Positions 9,134 through 18,385 of a DNA stretch of 64,000 nucleotides are shown in pieces. This DNA is from Pseudarthrobacter sp. MM222 (GTDB lineage: Bacteria > Actinomycetota > Actinomycetes > Actinomycetales > Micrococcaceae), in assembly GCF_947090775.1 (NCBI RefSeq), contig NZ_OX352321.1, positions 1,178,001 through 1,242,000 of the forward strand, written 5' to 3'. Under the pieces are notes generated by a model. It was given only the letters and a program-made list of their open reading frames with translations, had not been told where the DNA came from and made no database searches. The position numbers and the translations under genes were made by a program. Within the stretch, counting starts at the first letter, position 1, and each line of letters starts with the position of its first letter.

Positions 9134-10333
9134 GTGCGCAATTACACTACTGAAGCTGAACCCACCACCCTCGTGGGACCGTGGCTGGAGCCGCTCCTGC
9201 CGGAGATGATCGCGTTCCGACGTGATCTGCATGCGCACCCGGAACTGTCCTTCAAGGAATTCCGGACCACCGACAAGCTTGCCAAGCGGCTCGAAGCCGC
9301 CGGGCTCAAGCCCCGCCGCCTGGAGGGTACCGGCCTGACCGTGGACGTCGGCGAGGGGCCAATCGCCACCGCCCTCCGCGGCGACATCGACGCCCTCCCG
9401 ATCATCGAGGAGACCGGCCTCGAGTTTGCCTCCAAAAACCACGGCGTGACGCACGCGTGCGGTCACGACGTGCACACCACCACCATGCTCGGCATTGCCC
9501 TGGTCCTGCAGCGCATGCATGAGGAGTCCCCGCTCGGGGGCACGGTCCGGATCATCTTCCAGCCCGCCGAAGAGACCATGCCCGGCGGTGCGCACGCCTG
9601 CATCGAGCAGGGTGTACTGGACGGCGTCCCCCGCATCCTGGCACTGCACTGCGATCCGCGGATCAACGTCGGCAAGATCGGCACCCGGATCGGCGCCATC
9701 ACCTCGGCCTCGGACACGATCAAAATCGAACTCACCGGGCGCGGCGGCCACACCTCCCGCCCGCACCTGACCGAAGACCTCGTCTTCGCCCTCGCCCAGA
9801 TCGCGGTCAACGTCCCGGCCGTGCTGTCCCGCCGCGTGGACGTCCGCAGCGGCGTTTCCGTTGTCTGGGGCCAGATCTCGGCCGGCTCCGCTCCGAACGC
9901 CATCCCCGGCACCGGCTACATGGCAGGCACCATGCGCTGCCTGGACCGTGATGCCTGGCACAGTGCCGGAAAGATCCTCGACGAGGTGGTGCAGGAGATC
10001 GCGGCGCCCTACGGCGTGGACGTCCACCTCGAACACACCCGCGGGGTGCCGCCGGTGGTGAACTCCGAACACGAGACCGCCCTCATCGAGGCCGCGGCCC
10101 GCGCCGAGATCGGCGAGGGCGCCGTCGTCCTGACGCCGCAGTCGATGGGCGGCGAGGACTTCGCCTGGTTCCTCGCGGAAACCCCCGGCGCCATGATGCG
10201 GCTGGGCACCAAAACCCCCGGCGGCGAGGAATACGACCTTCACCGCGGCGACTACATCCTGGACGAGCGCGCCCTCGGCCTGGGCATCCAGGTCCTCACC
10301 GCCGCGGCGCTGCGCACCATCCGCGACCTATAG
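9134..10333 (+). CDS. M20 family amidohydrolase/aminoacylase
   Basis: 399 aa, peptidase family M20D (hippurate hydrolase, N-acyl-amino-acid amidohydrolase, AbgB-like). Metal-site motifs RGDIDALPI and HACGHDVHTTTMLG are visible; the Cys-Gly-His-Asp form is typical of M20D. A central dimerisation domain spans roughly residues 190-300. It hydrolyses N-acyl or N-amidino amino acids in the cytoplasm, substrate unknown. The GTG at 9134 is preceded by TAGAGT (9122-9127) exactly 6 bases upstream and has no ribosome site, suggesting a leaderless mRNA. It is a single gene between manC and ohrR. Confidence 0.88.
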   Translation: MRNYTTEAEPTTLVGPWLEPLLPEMIAFRRDLHAHPELSFKEFRTTDKLAKRLEAAGLKPRRLEGTGLTVDVGEGPIATALRGDIDALPIIEETGLEFASKNHGVTHACGHDVHTTTMLGIALVLQRMHEESPLGGTVRIIFQPAEETMPGGAHACIEQGVLDGVPRILALHCDPRINVGKIGTRIGAITSASDTIKIELTGRGGHTSRPHLTEDLVFALAQIAVNVPAVLSRRVDVRSGVSVVWGQISAGSAPNAIPGTGYMAGTMRCLDRDAWHSAGKILDEVVQEIAAPYGVDVHLEHTRGVPPVVNSEHETALIEAAARAEIGEGAVVLTPQSMGGEDFAWFLAETPGAMMRLGTKTPGGEEYDLHRGDYILDERALGLGIQVLTAAALRTIRDL

Positions 10334-10395
10334 GACGCGTCTCACCTCCATTCGGGCTGATTGTCCGCCCACTTCTTCGCGCACCAATGGTTAGG

Positions 10396-10424
10396 TTGTG
10401 CACAATTCAATTGTGGACTACCGT
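10396..10424 (+). promoter_or_regulatory. ohrR promoter with OhrR operator in the spacer
   Basis: -35 TTGTGC (10396-10401) and -10 TACCGT (10419-10424) are 17 bases apart. The spacer begins with ACAATTcAATTGT, part of a perfect 15-bp palindrome at 10401-10415 that matches the known OhrR operator core. The GTG start of ohrR follows the -10 after 6 bases, so transcription should begin at or next to the start codon. Bound OhrR would block RNA polymerase directly, giving autorepression released by organic peroxides. Confidence 0.8.
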
Positions 10425-10430
10425 TGAGCT

Positions 10431-10895
10431 GTGACCATCGAACCGAGCCTCCCCGTCCCGAACACGGCCGCACCCCGCCTCAACCGGCAGGTCTGCTTCG
10501 CGATGTACTCCGCGTCGCGGGCAGCCACCGCGGTGTATCGGCCTCTGCTCGAGGAGCTCGGGCTGACGTACCCGCAGTACCTCGTGATGCTGGTGCTCTG
10601 GGAGGAGCAGCCGCGCAGCGTCCGGGAACTGGGGGAGGAGCTTGGGCTCGACTCGGGCACCCTCTCGCCCCTGCTCAAGCGGCTCGAGGCCCTGGGCCTC
10701 GTGGAACGGCGCCGGTCCGCGGAGGACGAGCGCCGCGTGGAGGTCCTCCTGACCGGCGCCGGCGCCGCCCTGAGCGGCAAAGCCGCCGGGATACCGCAAC
10801 AGCTCGCGGACGCCGCCGGGCTCACGCCCGCAGAACTTGACCAGCTCCGGGACACCCTCGGCCGGCTCACCGCCGCGTTGCACTCCGCCCGCTGA
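10431..10895 (+). CDS. ohrR: MarR-family organic-hydroperoxide sensor OhrR
   Basis: 154 aa winged-helix repressor. The single N-terminal Cys at residue 22 (RQVCFAMYSASRA) is the redox-sensing position of OhrR; the recognition helix region is RELGEELGLDSGTLSPLLKRL and the wing RSAEDERRVEVLLT. Peroxide oxidises the Cys and releases DNA. The protein probably represses itself through the palindrome at 10401-10415 and the ohr gene downstream on the same strand. The GTG start is inferred to be leaderless. No second operator was seen in the 140 bases between ohrR and ohr, so read-through from the ohrR promoter may drive ohr. Confidence 0.9.
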   Translation: MTIEPSLPVPNTAAPRLNRQVCFAMYSASRAATAVYRPLLEELGLTYPQYLVMLVLWEEQPRSVRELGEELGLDSGTLSPLLKRLEALGLVERRRSAEDERRVEVLLTGAGAALSGKAAGIPQQLADAAGLTPAELDQLRDTLGRLTAALHSAR

Positions 10896-10956
10896 GCACT
10901 GACCTCCAACCTCCCGCCGACGAGGCCGCCGTCGAAATCGCGGGAAGCGCGCCCAT

Positions 10957-10995
10957 TCGCCGGAAGTTTACGGCGACTCCGCAGGCTTCCGGCGA
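10957..10995. repeat. Inverted repeat between ohrR and ohr
   Basis: TCGCCGGAAG (10957-10966) and its perfect complement CTTCCGGCGA (10986-10995) flank a 19-base loop. The hairpin sits in the ohrR-ohr spacer and could attenuate or stabilise the joint transcript. There is no U-tract, so it is not a convincing terminator. Confidence 0.5.
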
Positions 10996-11035
10996 GTTCG
11001 CCACTGAACACTTAACCCCAACCGAACGGAACCCC

Positions 11036-11467
11036 TTGAAGACTCTCTACACTGCAGTTGCCCTCGCCTCCGGTGAAGGCCGCGACGGCAACGCCCGCAG
11101 CCAGGACGGCAAACTCAACGTGACCCTGGCCAGCCCGGTCGAACTCGGTGGCACCGGGGAGGGCACGAATCCCGAGCAGCTGTTCGCCGCCGGGTACGCT
11201 GCGTGCTTCCACTCGGCCCTGCGCCTGGTCGGGCGCAAGGAACGGGCGGACCTGACGGATTCCGCTGTCGCCGCCAAGATCCACTTCGGCGCCCTCGCCG
11301 ACGGCGCCGGCTACGGACTGGCCGCCGAGCTGGAGGTCGCGCTGCCCGGCATGGCGCGGGAGGCCGCAGAGGCTCTCGTGGCGAAGGCGCACCAGATCTG
11401 CCCGTACTCCAACGCCACCCGCGGCAACATGAGTGTCGACATCAGCATCCTGGAGGTAGCAGCATGA
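11036..11467 (+). CDS. ohr: Organic hydroperoxide resistance protein
   Basis: 143 aa Ohr/OsmC-fold thiol peroxidase that reduces fatty-acid and other organic hydroperoxides, usually with lipoylated partners. The two catalytic cysteines are visible: C57 (GYAACFHSAL) and C122 (HQICPYSNATRG). The family Arg/Glu environment is plausible. The start is TTG at 11036; only a weak purine stretch precedes it. The stop overlaps the start of the next gene as ATGA (11464-11467), so the downstream oxidoreductase is probably translationally coupled. Its position after ohrR fits regulation by OhrR. Confidence 0.95.
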   Translation: MKTLYTAVALASGEGRDGNARSQDGKLNVTLASPVELGGTGEGTNPEQLFAAGYAACFHSALRLVGRKERADLTDSAVAAKIHFGALADGAGYGLAAELEVALPGMAREAAEALVAKAHQICPYSNATRGNMSVDISILEVAA

Positions 11468-12513
11468 GCACCCCGAGCGCACCCGCGACGCAACGCCCCG
11501 CCGGCGCACTCCCCACCACCACGCGTGAGATCCAGCTGGCGTCCCGGCCGCACGGCCGCCCGGTGCCGGAGAACTTCCGGCTCGCGGAGGCCCCGCTGCC
11601 TGCCCTGCAGGACGGCCAGGTGCTGGTCCGCAATCTCTACATCTCCGTCGATCCCTACATGCGGGGCCGGATGAACGACGTCAAGTCCTATTCCGCACCG
11701 TTCGCCCTGGATGCGGCGCTCGACGGCGGCGCCGTCGGCGAGGTTATCGCTTCCCGGGCCGAGGGCCGTGCGGTGGGGGACGCGGTCGTGCACCAGCTCG
11801 GCTGGCGGGAGTACGCCGTCGTGGATGCCACCGCCACCACGCCGGCCCGCACGGACCTTGCCCCGGCTTCCGCATTCCTCGGGGCGCTCGGCATGACCGG
11901 GCTCACGGCGTACGCCGGGCTGTTGAAGGTCGCAGAGTTCGAGCCCGGGGACGCCGTCTTCGTCTCCGGAGCCGCCGGGGCCGTGGGCTCCCTCGTGGGA
12001 CAGATCGCCAAGGCGAGGGGAGCCTCCCGGGTGATCGGCAGTGCCGGCAGCCCCGAGAAAGTGGCGCGGCTGCTGGAGCTCGGCTTCGACGCCGCCTTCA
12101 ACTACCACGACGGCCCGGTCCGCGAGCTGCTGCAGGAGGCGGCCGGAACGAACGGGATCGACGTCTACTTCGACAACGTCGGCGGGGATCACCTCGAGGC
12201 GGCGCTCTCGGTCCTGAACGTGGGCGGACGGGTGGCCCTGTGCGGCGCCATTTCGCAGTACAACGCCACCGCCGCCCCGGCTGGCCCCCGCAACCTGGCC
12301 GTCGCCATCGGCAAACAGCTGACCCTGCGCGGCTTCCTCGTCGGCGGACAGCGGCAGCATTCCGCGGAATTCGCCCAGCAGATGGCGGCTTGGCTGGCCG
12401 ACGGCACGGTCAGGTACGACGAGACCGTGGTGGACGGGCTGGAAAATGCGCCGCAGGCCTTCATTGACCTGCTCGACGGCGCCAACACCGGCAAGATGCT
12501 CGTCCGGATCTAG
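11464..12513 (+). CDS. Zinc-independent NADP-dependent oxidoreductase (CurA/PTGR type)
   Basis: 349 aa medium-chain reductase. DPYMRGRMNDVKSY near the N-terminus is the hallmark of the CurA/prostaglandin-reductase branch, which reduces alpha,beta-unsaturated carbonyls with NADPH. The Rossmann motif GAAGAVGSLVGQIAK and the downstream FDNVGGDH are typical. No structural zinc cysteines are present. The ATG overlaps the ohr stop by 4 bases. Co-expression with ohr suggests it detoxifies reactive aldehydes or enones formed during lipid peroxidation; that role is inference. Confidence 0.88.
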   Translation: MSTPSAPATQRPAGALPTTTREIQLASRPHGRPVPENFRLAEAPLPALQDGQVLVRNLYISVDPYMRGRMNDVKSYSAPFALDAALDGGAVGEVIASRAEGRAVGDAVVHQLGWREYAVVDATATTPARTDLAPASAFLGALGMTGLTAYAGLLKVAEFEPGDAVFVSGAAGAVGSLVGQIAKARGASRVIGSAGSPEKVARLLELGFDAAFNYHDGPVRELLQEAAGTNGIDVYFDNVGGDHLEAALSVLNVGGRVALCGAISQYNATAAPAGPRNLAVAIGKQLTLRGFLVGGQRQHSAEFAQQMAAWLADGTVRYDETVVDGLENAPQAFIDLLDGANTGKMLVRI

Positions 12514-12541
12514 GGCGTCGCTGGCCCGCGCCCGCGCAGCG

Positions 12542-12564
12542 GCTACCGCTTGGTAACAAGTTCT
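12542..12564. promoter_or_regulatory. GnTAC-n6-GTAACAAGTTCT motif upstream of the BMP lipoprotein
   Basis: GCTAC (12542-12546), six bases, then GTAAC AAGTTCT (12553-12564). The same layout with a 13-base identical core recurs at 52531-52553. The pentamers repeat with an 11-base period, the spacing reported for MtrA direct-repeat sites, but assignment to MtrA is tentative. Further down, TGTGC TATCA GCACG (12591-12605) is a second small inverted repeat before the gene. Confidence 0.35.
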
Positions 12565-12752
12565 CAACAATCTGCGCAATCCAGCGACGGTGTGCTATCA
12601 GCACGTGTCGCAGGCCACTAAAGTAGCTTGCATCAGTGCGCCTCGGCGCAGTGCTGCGAATTCATCAGTGAAAACAGATTCAGCGGGAACCCCGCAGACA
12701 GACACTCATTGAACTCCCGTCGTAGCGCATAATCTTTCTTCCTGGAGGAACA

Positions 12753-13862
12753 TTGAAGAACTCTCTGCGTGCCACCCTCAAGCGCGGTTCTCTGTCCGGT
12801 GTCGCCACCGCGGGCGCGGCTGCACTCCTGTTGACCGGCTGCGGGGCAGCCCCCGAAGCCGGCAGCAGCGCCACCCAGACGGCCAGCAACTTCACCGGCT
12901 GCATCGTCTCCGACTCGGGTGGATTCGACGACCAGTCATTCAACCAGTCCTCCTACGAAGGCCTGAAGAAGGCGGAGAAGGACCTGGGCATCAAGGTGAA
13001 CCAGGTTGAGTCCAAGACCAACAACGATTTCGAGCCCAACCTGCGGGCCATGGTGACGGCCGGCTGCAACCTGACCGTCACGGTCGGCTTCCTGCTCGGC
13101 GACGCCACGAAGGCGCAGGCCACGGCGAACCCGAACAGCCACTTCGCCATCATCGACTTCGGCTACGAGACCCCGATCAGCAACGTCAAGCCGATCATCT
13201 ACGACACGGCGCAGGCGGCCTTCCTGGCGGGTTACCTCGCGGCCGGCACCACCAAGACCGGAACGGTGGCCACCTTCGGTGGCATCAAGATCCCCACCGT
13301 CACCATCTTCATGGACGGCTACGCCGACGGCGTGAAGTACTACAACGAACAGAAGGGCAAGAACGTCAAGGTCCTTGGCTGGGACAAGGCCAAGCAGGAC
13401 GGCTCCTTCACCGGTGACTTCGAAAAGCAGGACAAGGGCAAGCAGTTCACCCAGAACTTCCTGGACCAGGGTGCGGACATCGTGATGCCCGTCGCCGGTC
13501 CGGTCGGTAAGGGTGCGGGCGCGGCCCTGAAGGAAGCCAAGGCTGCAGGCAAGGACGTCAAGCTCATCTGGGTCGACTCCGACGGCTTCCTCACGGCGCC
13601 GGACTACAAGGACATCATGCTCTCCTCCGTCATGAAGCAGATGGGCGAGGCCGTTGAGACCGTTGTGAAGGAAGACAAGGACGGCAAGTTCACGAACACG
13701 CCGTACGTCGGCACCCTCGCGAACGACGGCGTGCAGCTGGCTCCGTTCCACGACCTGGATTCCGCGGTTCCGGCCGAGCTGAAGACCGAGCTGGACCAGA
13801 TCAAGAAGGACATCGCCGACGGCAAGCTGAAGGTTGAATCCGCAGCCAGCCCGAAGGTCTAA
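12753..13862 (+). CDS. BMP-family nucleoside-binding lipoprotein of an ABC transporter
   Basis: 369 aa, lipoprotein signal with lipobox LLTGC and acylated C30. The mature part is the BMP/PnrA periplasmic-binding fold; SDSGGFDDQSFNQSSYEG is the conserved first segment and the family binds purine or pyrimidine nucleosides. The TTG start at 12753 has GGAGGAAC just before it. It is separated from the ATPase gene by a strong hairpin (13874-13924), which would let the binding protein be made in excess over the transporter, a common arrangement. The operon context with cdd and deoA supports nucleoside uptake. Confidence 0.93.
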   Translation: MKNSLRATLKRGSLSGVATAGAAALLLTGCGAAPEAGSSATQTASNFTGCIVSDSGGFDDQSFNQSSYEGLKKAEKDLGIKVNQVESKTNNDFEPNLRAMVTAGCNLTVTVGFLLGDATKAQATANPNSHFAIIDFGYETPISNVKPIIYDTAQAAFLAGYLAAGTTKTGTVATFGGIKIPTVTIFMDGYADGVKYYNEQKGKNVKVLGWDKAKQDGSFTGDFEKQDKGKQFTQNFLDQGADIVMPVAGPVGKGAGAALKEAKAAGKDVKLIWVDSDGFLTAPDYKDIMLSSVMKQMGEAVETVVKEDKDGKFTNTPYVGTLANDGVQLAPFHDLDSAVPAELKTELDQIKKDIADGKLKVESAASPKV

Positions 13863-13873
13863 CTTCCTCCGCT

Positions 13874-13924
13874 AAGCGCCACGGCCCGTACGGTCATCCA
13901 CCGCACGGGCTGTGGCGCTTTTCG
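13874..13924 (+). terminator. Terminator/attenuator after the BMP gene
   Basis: 16-bp stem (13874-13889 with 13905-13920) with one G-U pair and a 15-base loop, followed by TTCGTT after a CTTTT run. It should partly end transcription between the binding protein and the ATPase gene. Confidence 0.8.
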
Positions 13925-14030
13925 TTGAGCGGACGCAGTTCCGCTGCAGGCCGCAGGCACTAGGCTGGTCCTGCAGCCCCGTCACCCGTCCGGGCCAAGC
14001 CGTCCGGACACTTCGAGATTGGTCAGAGTT

Positions 14031-15650
14031 TTGAAACTTGAACTCAAGGGGATCACCAAACGCTTCGGCTCCCTGGTAGCCAACGACCACATCGATGTGG
14101 TCGTTGAACCCGGGCAGATTCACTGTCTGCTCGGCGAGAACGGCGCTGGCAAGTCCACGCTGATGAATGTGTTGTACGGGCTGTACGAGCCCACCGAGGG
14201 CGAAATCCTCATCGACGGCAAACCCGTCACCTTCCGCGGCCCCGGGGACGCCATGGCAGCCGGCATCGGCATGGTGCACCAGCACTTCATGCTGGTTCCC
14301 GTCTTCACGGTCGCCGAAAACGTCGCCCTTGGAGCGGAAGCCACCAAGGCCGGCGGCTTCCTGAACCTTGACGACACCCGCCGGAAGATCAAGGAGATCT
14401 CCGACCGGTACGGCTTCGACGTGGACCCCGACGCGCTGATCGAGGACCTTCCGGTGGGCGTGCAGCAGCGAGTCGAAATCATCAAGGCCCTCGTCCGCGA
14501 CGCCAAGGTGCTGATCCTCGACGAGCCGACCGCCGTGCTCACCCCGCAGGACACTGATGAGCTGCTGGATATCATGCGCCAGCTGAAGAGCCACGGCACC
14601 TCGATCGTCTTCATTTCGCACAAGCTCCGCGAGGTCAAGGCCGTTTCGGACACCATCACGGTGATCCGCCGCGGCAAGGTGGTCGGCAGCGCCGATCCCG
14701 GCGCCTCGACAACCGAGCTCGCCTCCATGATGGTGGGCCGGGCCGTCAGCCTGACGCTGGACAAGGCCCCGGCCAAGCCGCAGGAAAAGACCTTCCAGGT
14801 CCAGGACCTGACGGTCATTGCGCCCAGCGGCCAGCACGTGGTGGACGGCATCAGCTTCGACATCGCCCGTGGTGAGATCCTCGCCATCGCCGGTGTCCAG
14901 GGCAACGGCCAGACCGAACTGACCGAGGCCATCCTGGGCCTGCAGGACCGGGTCCAGGGCTCCATCCTGCTCGACGGTGAAGAACTTGTGGGCCGCAACG
15001 TCAAGGACGTGCTCAACTCCGGCGTCGGCTTCGTGCCGGAGGACCGCTCCGTTGACGGCTTGATCGGCACCTTCTCGATTGCCGAAAACCTGATCCTGGA
15101 CCGCTACGACCAGGCACCGTTCGCCAAGGGCATCAGCATGAGCCCGGCCAAGGTCCTGGAGAACGCGAAAACCCGGATCGACGAGTTCGACGTGCGCACC
15201 CCCTCCGGTTCGCTCGCCGCGGGCACCCTGTCCGGCGGCAACCAGCAGAAAGTCGTGATGGCGCGGGAACTGTCCCGTCCGCTGCGGCTCTTCATCGCCT
15301 CGCAGCCCACCCGCGGCGTGGACGTCGGATCGATCGAGTTCCTGCACAAACGCATCGTGGCGGAGCGGGACCACGGCACCCCCGTGATGATCGTCTCCAC
15401 CGAACTGGACGAGGTGATTGAGCTCGCCGACCGGATCGCAGTGCTCTACAAGGGCAAGCTCGTCGGGATTGTCCCCGCCGGCACCGGACGCGATGTCCTC
15501 GGACTGATGATGGCCGGACTGTCCCCGGCCGACGCCCAGGCGGACACCGCCACCAAGCACCACGCCGGCAGCCGGGCCACGAGCCCGGCGCATGCCGCAC
15601 AGCCTGTGCAGGAGACCCACTCCGGCGCCGTAGGAGAACACCATGACTGA
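14031..15650 (+). CDS. Nucleoside ABC transporter ATP-binding protein (double ATPase)
   Basis: About 539 aa with two ABC domains, as in the YufO/RbsA-like group. First domain: Walker A GENGAGKST, signature-like LPVGVQQRVEI, Walker B LILDEPTAVL. Second domain: degenerate Walker A GVQGNGQTE, signature LSGGNQQKV, Walker B-like LFIASQPTRG, where the acidic residue is replaced, so only the first site is likely fully active. The start is TTG at 14031 or TTG at 14019; both are possible. The 3' end overlaps the first permease gene by 8 bases. It powers nucleoside import with the BMP lipoprotein. Confidence 0.92.
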   Translation: MKLELKGITKRFGSLVANDHIDVVVEPGQIHCLLGENGAGKSTLMNVLYGLYEPTEGEILIDGKPVTFRGPGDAMAAGIGMVHQHFMLVPVFTVAENVALGAEATKAGGFLNLDDTRRKIKEISDRYGFDVDPDALIEDLPVGVQQRVEIIKALVRDAKVLILDEPTAVLTPQDTDELLDIMRQLKSHGTSIVFISHKLREVKAVSDTITVIRRGKVVGSADPGASTTELASMMVGRAVSLTLDKAPAKPQEKTFQVQDLTVIAPSGQHVVDGISFDIARGEILAIAGVQGNGQTELTEAILGLQDRVQGSILLDGEELVGRNVKDVLNSGVGFVPEDRSVDGLIGTFSIAENLILDRYDQAPFAKGISMSPAKVLENAKTRIDEFDVRTPSGSLAAGTLSGGNQQKVVMARELSRPLRLFIASQPTRGVDVGSIEFLHKRIVAERDHGTPVMIVSTELDEVIELADRIAVLYKGKLVGIVPAGTGRDVLGLMMAGLSPADAQADTATKHHAGSRATSPAHAAQPVQETHSGAVGEHHD

Positions 15651-17040
15651 ACAACACCACCCGCGCCACGCGGCGGAACCGGCCCCGGAAACGGCCTCCG
15701 GCTCGGCGCCGGACACGGCGCCCGAGGGAGAGATCCAGGCACCGGACGCCGCCTCGGTCGCCGCGCTGGACACCGCCGGGGGAGCCATGCGGCCCTCGGC
15801 CGTGCCTGTCTCGGCGCAGAGCGGCGCTGTCCCGGGTGGTCCGGACTCGGTGCTGCGCAGGATCTTCACCGGCAGCGGCATCGTCTCCGTCCTGGCCGTG
15901 CTCCTCGCTCTGATCCTCGGCGGCCTGCTCATCGCCAGCACGGACAAACAGGTCGGCGCCACGGCGGGCTACCTCTTTGCCCGCCCCAGCGACTTCTTCT
16001 CCGCCGTCTGGTCCGCCGCCACCCGCTCCTACGTGGCCCTGTTCCAGGGCTCGGTGTTCAACCCCCGCGGTTCCGGCATCGGCGGCCAGTTCGCCCCGCT
16101 CCTGGAGACCCTCACCATCGCCACCCCGCTGATCACGGCGGGCCTCGGCGTCGCCCTGGCCTTCCGCGCCGGCCTGTTCAACATCGGCGCCCAGGGCCAG
16201 ATCATCATGGCCGGCATCCTGGCGTCCTGGGTCGGCTTCGCGCTGCACCTGCCGATGGGGCTGCACCTGCTGCTGGTCCTGCTGGCCGGCATCGCCGGCG
16301 GTGCCCTCTGGGGCGGCCTCGTCGGGCTCCTCAAAGCCAGGACCGGCGCCCACGAGGTGATCGTGACCATCATGTTCAACTACATCGCGCTGTACCTTGT
16401 GCGCTACCTGCTGGACACGCCGGCTTTCCAGCGCCCGGGGGAGACCACTCCGATCTCCCCGGTCCTGGACCCCTCCGCCGTGTACCCGCAGATCCTCGGC
16501 AGCCAGTACCGGCTGCACCTGGGCTTCCTGCTGGCCATCGCTGCCACCGTGTTCGTCTGGTGGCTGCTGAACCGCTCCACGATCGGCTTCGAATTCCGGG
16601 CCGTCGGCGCCAACCCCAAGGCGGCGCTGACCGCCGGCATCAACGTGCCGCGCGCCACGATCCTGGTGATGGCAATCGCCGGCGGCCTGGCCGGACTTTC
16701 CGGCGTCGCACAGGTGGCGGGCACGGAAAAGGTCCTCACCGACGGCGTCGCGGCCACGTACGGCTTCGACGCCATCACGGTGGCGCTGCTGGGACGTTCG
16801 ACGCCGTGGGGCACCTTCGCCGCCGGCGTGCTGTTCGGCGCCTTCCGCGCCGGAGCCGTGCAGATGCAGATCCAGACCGGAACCCCGATCGACATCGTGC
16901 TGGTGGTCCAGTCGCTGATCGTGCTGTTCATCGCAGCGCCGCCCCTGGTCCGGGCGATCTTCGGACTCAACCCGCGCAAGAAGAAGGCCGCACCCGCCGG
17001 CAAGTCCCCGCAGGCAGCAACCACCGGAGGTGCAGCATGA
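15643..17040 (+). CDS. Nucleoside ABC transporter permease, first subunit
   Basis: 465 aa. Residues 1 to about 75 are an Ala/Pro/Glu-rich, probably disordered cytoplasmic tail unusual for the family; then 8-10 membrane spans of the BPD_transp_2 type. GLFNIGAQGQIIMAG is the conserved coupling region. The ATG overlaps the ATPase end by 8 bases, and the stop overlaps the next permease start by ATGA, indicating tight translational coupling and a heterodimeric permease. Confidence 0.92.
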   Translation: MTEQHHPRHAAEPAPETASGSAPDTAPEGEIQAPDAASVAALDTAGGAMRPSAVPVSAQSGAVPGGPDSVLRRIFTGSGIVSVLAVLLALILGGLLIASTDKQVGATAGYLFARPSDFFSAVWSAATRSYVALFQGSVFNPRGSGIGGQFAPLLETLTIATPLITAGLGVALAFRAGLFNIGAQGQIIMAGILASWVGFALHLPMGLHLLLVLLAGIAGGALWGGLVGLLKARTGAHEVIVTIMFNYIALYLVRYLLDTPAFQRPGETTPISPVLDPSAVYPQILGSQYRLHLGFLLAIAATVFVWWLLNRSTIGFEFRAVGANPKAALTAGINVPRATILVMAIAGGLAGLSGVAQVAGTEKVLTDGVAATYGFDAITVALLGRSTPWGTFAAGVLFGAFRAGAVQMQIQTGTPIDIVLVVQSLIVLFIAAPPLVRAIFGLNPRKKKAAPAGKSPQAATTGGAA

Positions 17041-18380
17041 GCACAACAGCAACGTCGCCCCAACCGGGCAAATCGCAGCCCGACAAACCCCCAGCGGGAC
17101 AGGCCGCCCCGGCCGCGGACACCACGCCGTCCGTAACCTTCAAACCAGTGACCTGGAAGCTGCCGGTGACGCTGCTGGTGCTGGGCGCCGTCGCGTTCAT
17201 CTTCTTCGGCCTGCTCGGTCCCAACCAGACCGCCAAGTTCGGCATCTCCTCCAGCGGTGACTTCTTCCAGCTGCCCGCGATCGAAGTGCCCGCCTTCCTC
17301 GGCGGGATCGTGCTCTCCGTGATCATGCTGGGCCTGGCGGGCTACGCCCTGTTCCTCAAGACCAAGAACCAGCGGCCGCCGCGCTGGCTGCCGATCACTT
17401 TCATGGTCCTCTTCGTGGCCGCCTTCCTGATCTGGGTGGTCGGCGGTGCCCGGACCCCCAGCATCTCGCTGGCGGGCCTGATCGCCGGGTCCGTGACCCT
17501 CGCCGTGCCGCTGGTCTTCGGTTCGCTGTCCGGCGTGCTCTGCGAACGCGTCGGCGTCGTCAACATCGCCATCGAAGGCCAGCTCCTGGGCGGTGCCTTC
17601 ACCGCCGCCATCGTGGCCACCCTGACCCACAACCCCTACGTGGGCCTGCTCGCCGCGGCCGTTGCCGGGGCCGCGGTGTCGATGGTGCTGGCCCTGTTCA
17701 GCATCAAGTACGTGGTCAACCAGATCATCGTCGGTGTGGTGCTCAACGTCCTGGTGTCCGGCCTCACGGGCTTCCTGTTCAGCACCGTCATGCAGGCGGA
17801 CAAGGAAATGTTCAACGCCCCCGGCCGGCTGCCGATCATCGAGATCCCCGTGCTGTCCAGCATCCCCGTGCTGGGCCCCATCCTGTTCAAGCAGTCGGTG
17901 GTCGGCTACCTCATGTACGCCGCCGTTCTGCTGGTCTGGGTCGGGTTGTTCAAGACCAAGTGGGGCCTGCGGGTCCGGGCCGTCGGCGAACACCCGCAGG
18001 CCGCGGACACCATGGGCATCAAGGTCAACGCCACCCGCTTCTGGAACGTCACCCTCGGCGGTGCCATCGCCGGCATCGGCGGATCGTTCTTCACCCTCGT
18101 GGCGATCGACAGCTTCACCAAGGAGATCTCCGGGGGCCGCGGCTTCATTGCCCTCGCCGCCCTGATCTTCGGCCGCTGGAACCCGATCGGGGCATTCTTC
18201 GCGGCCCTGCTGTTCGGCTTCGCGGACAACCTGCAGAGCATCGTGACCATCATCGGCACCCCTGTCCCGAGCCAGTTCATGGCCATGCTGCCCTACCTCG
18301 TGACGGTGCTGGCCGTGGCCGGCCTCGTGGGCCGATCCCGTCCTCCCGCCGCCAGCGGCATACCGTACGTCAAGGGCTGA
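17037..18380 (+). CDS. Nucleoside ABC transporter permease, second subunit
   Basis: 447 aa permease of the BPD_transp_2 type with about ten membrane segments. VGVVNIAIEGQLLGGA is the family coupling motif. The ATG at 17037 overlaps the previous stop; longer upstream readings were rejected because they lie inside the first permease. Like its partner it has a Gln/Pro/Ala-rich N-terminal tail of about 35 residues. Cytidine deaminase begins 6 bases after its stop, so uptake and breakdown genes share one mRNA. Confidence 0.92.
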   Translation: MSTTATSPQPGKSQPDKPPAGQAAPAADTTPSVTFKPVTWKLPVTLLVLGAVAFIFFGLLGPNQTAKFGISSSGDFFQLPAIEVPAFLGGIVLSVIMLGLAGYALFLKTKNQRPPRWLPITFMVLFVAAFLIWVVGGARTPSISLAGLIAGSVTLAVPLVFGSLSGVLCERVGVVNIAIEGQLLGGAFTAAIVATLTHNPYVGLLAAAVAGAAVSMVLALFSIKYVVNQIIVGVVLNVLVSGLTGFLFSTVMQADKEMFNAPGRLPIIEIPVLSSIPVLGPILFKQSVVGYLMYAAVLLVWVGLFKTKWGLRVRAVGEHPQAADTMGIKVNATRFWNVTLGGAIAGIGGSFFTLVAIDSFTKEISGGRGFIALAALIFGRWNPIGAFFAALLFGFADNLQSIVTIIGTPVPSQFMAMLPYLVTVLAVAGLVGRSRPPAASGIPYVKG

Positions 18381-18385
18381 CGGGC

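Noticed and set aside
12591..12605. CRP-like site before the BMP lipoprotein
   Set aside because: TGTGC-n5-GCACG has the wrong spacing and lacks the TGTGA/TCACA core.
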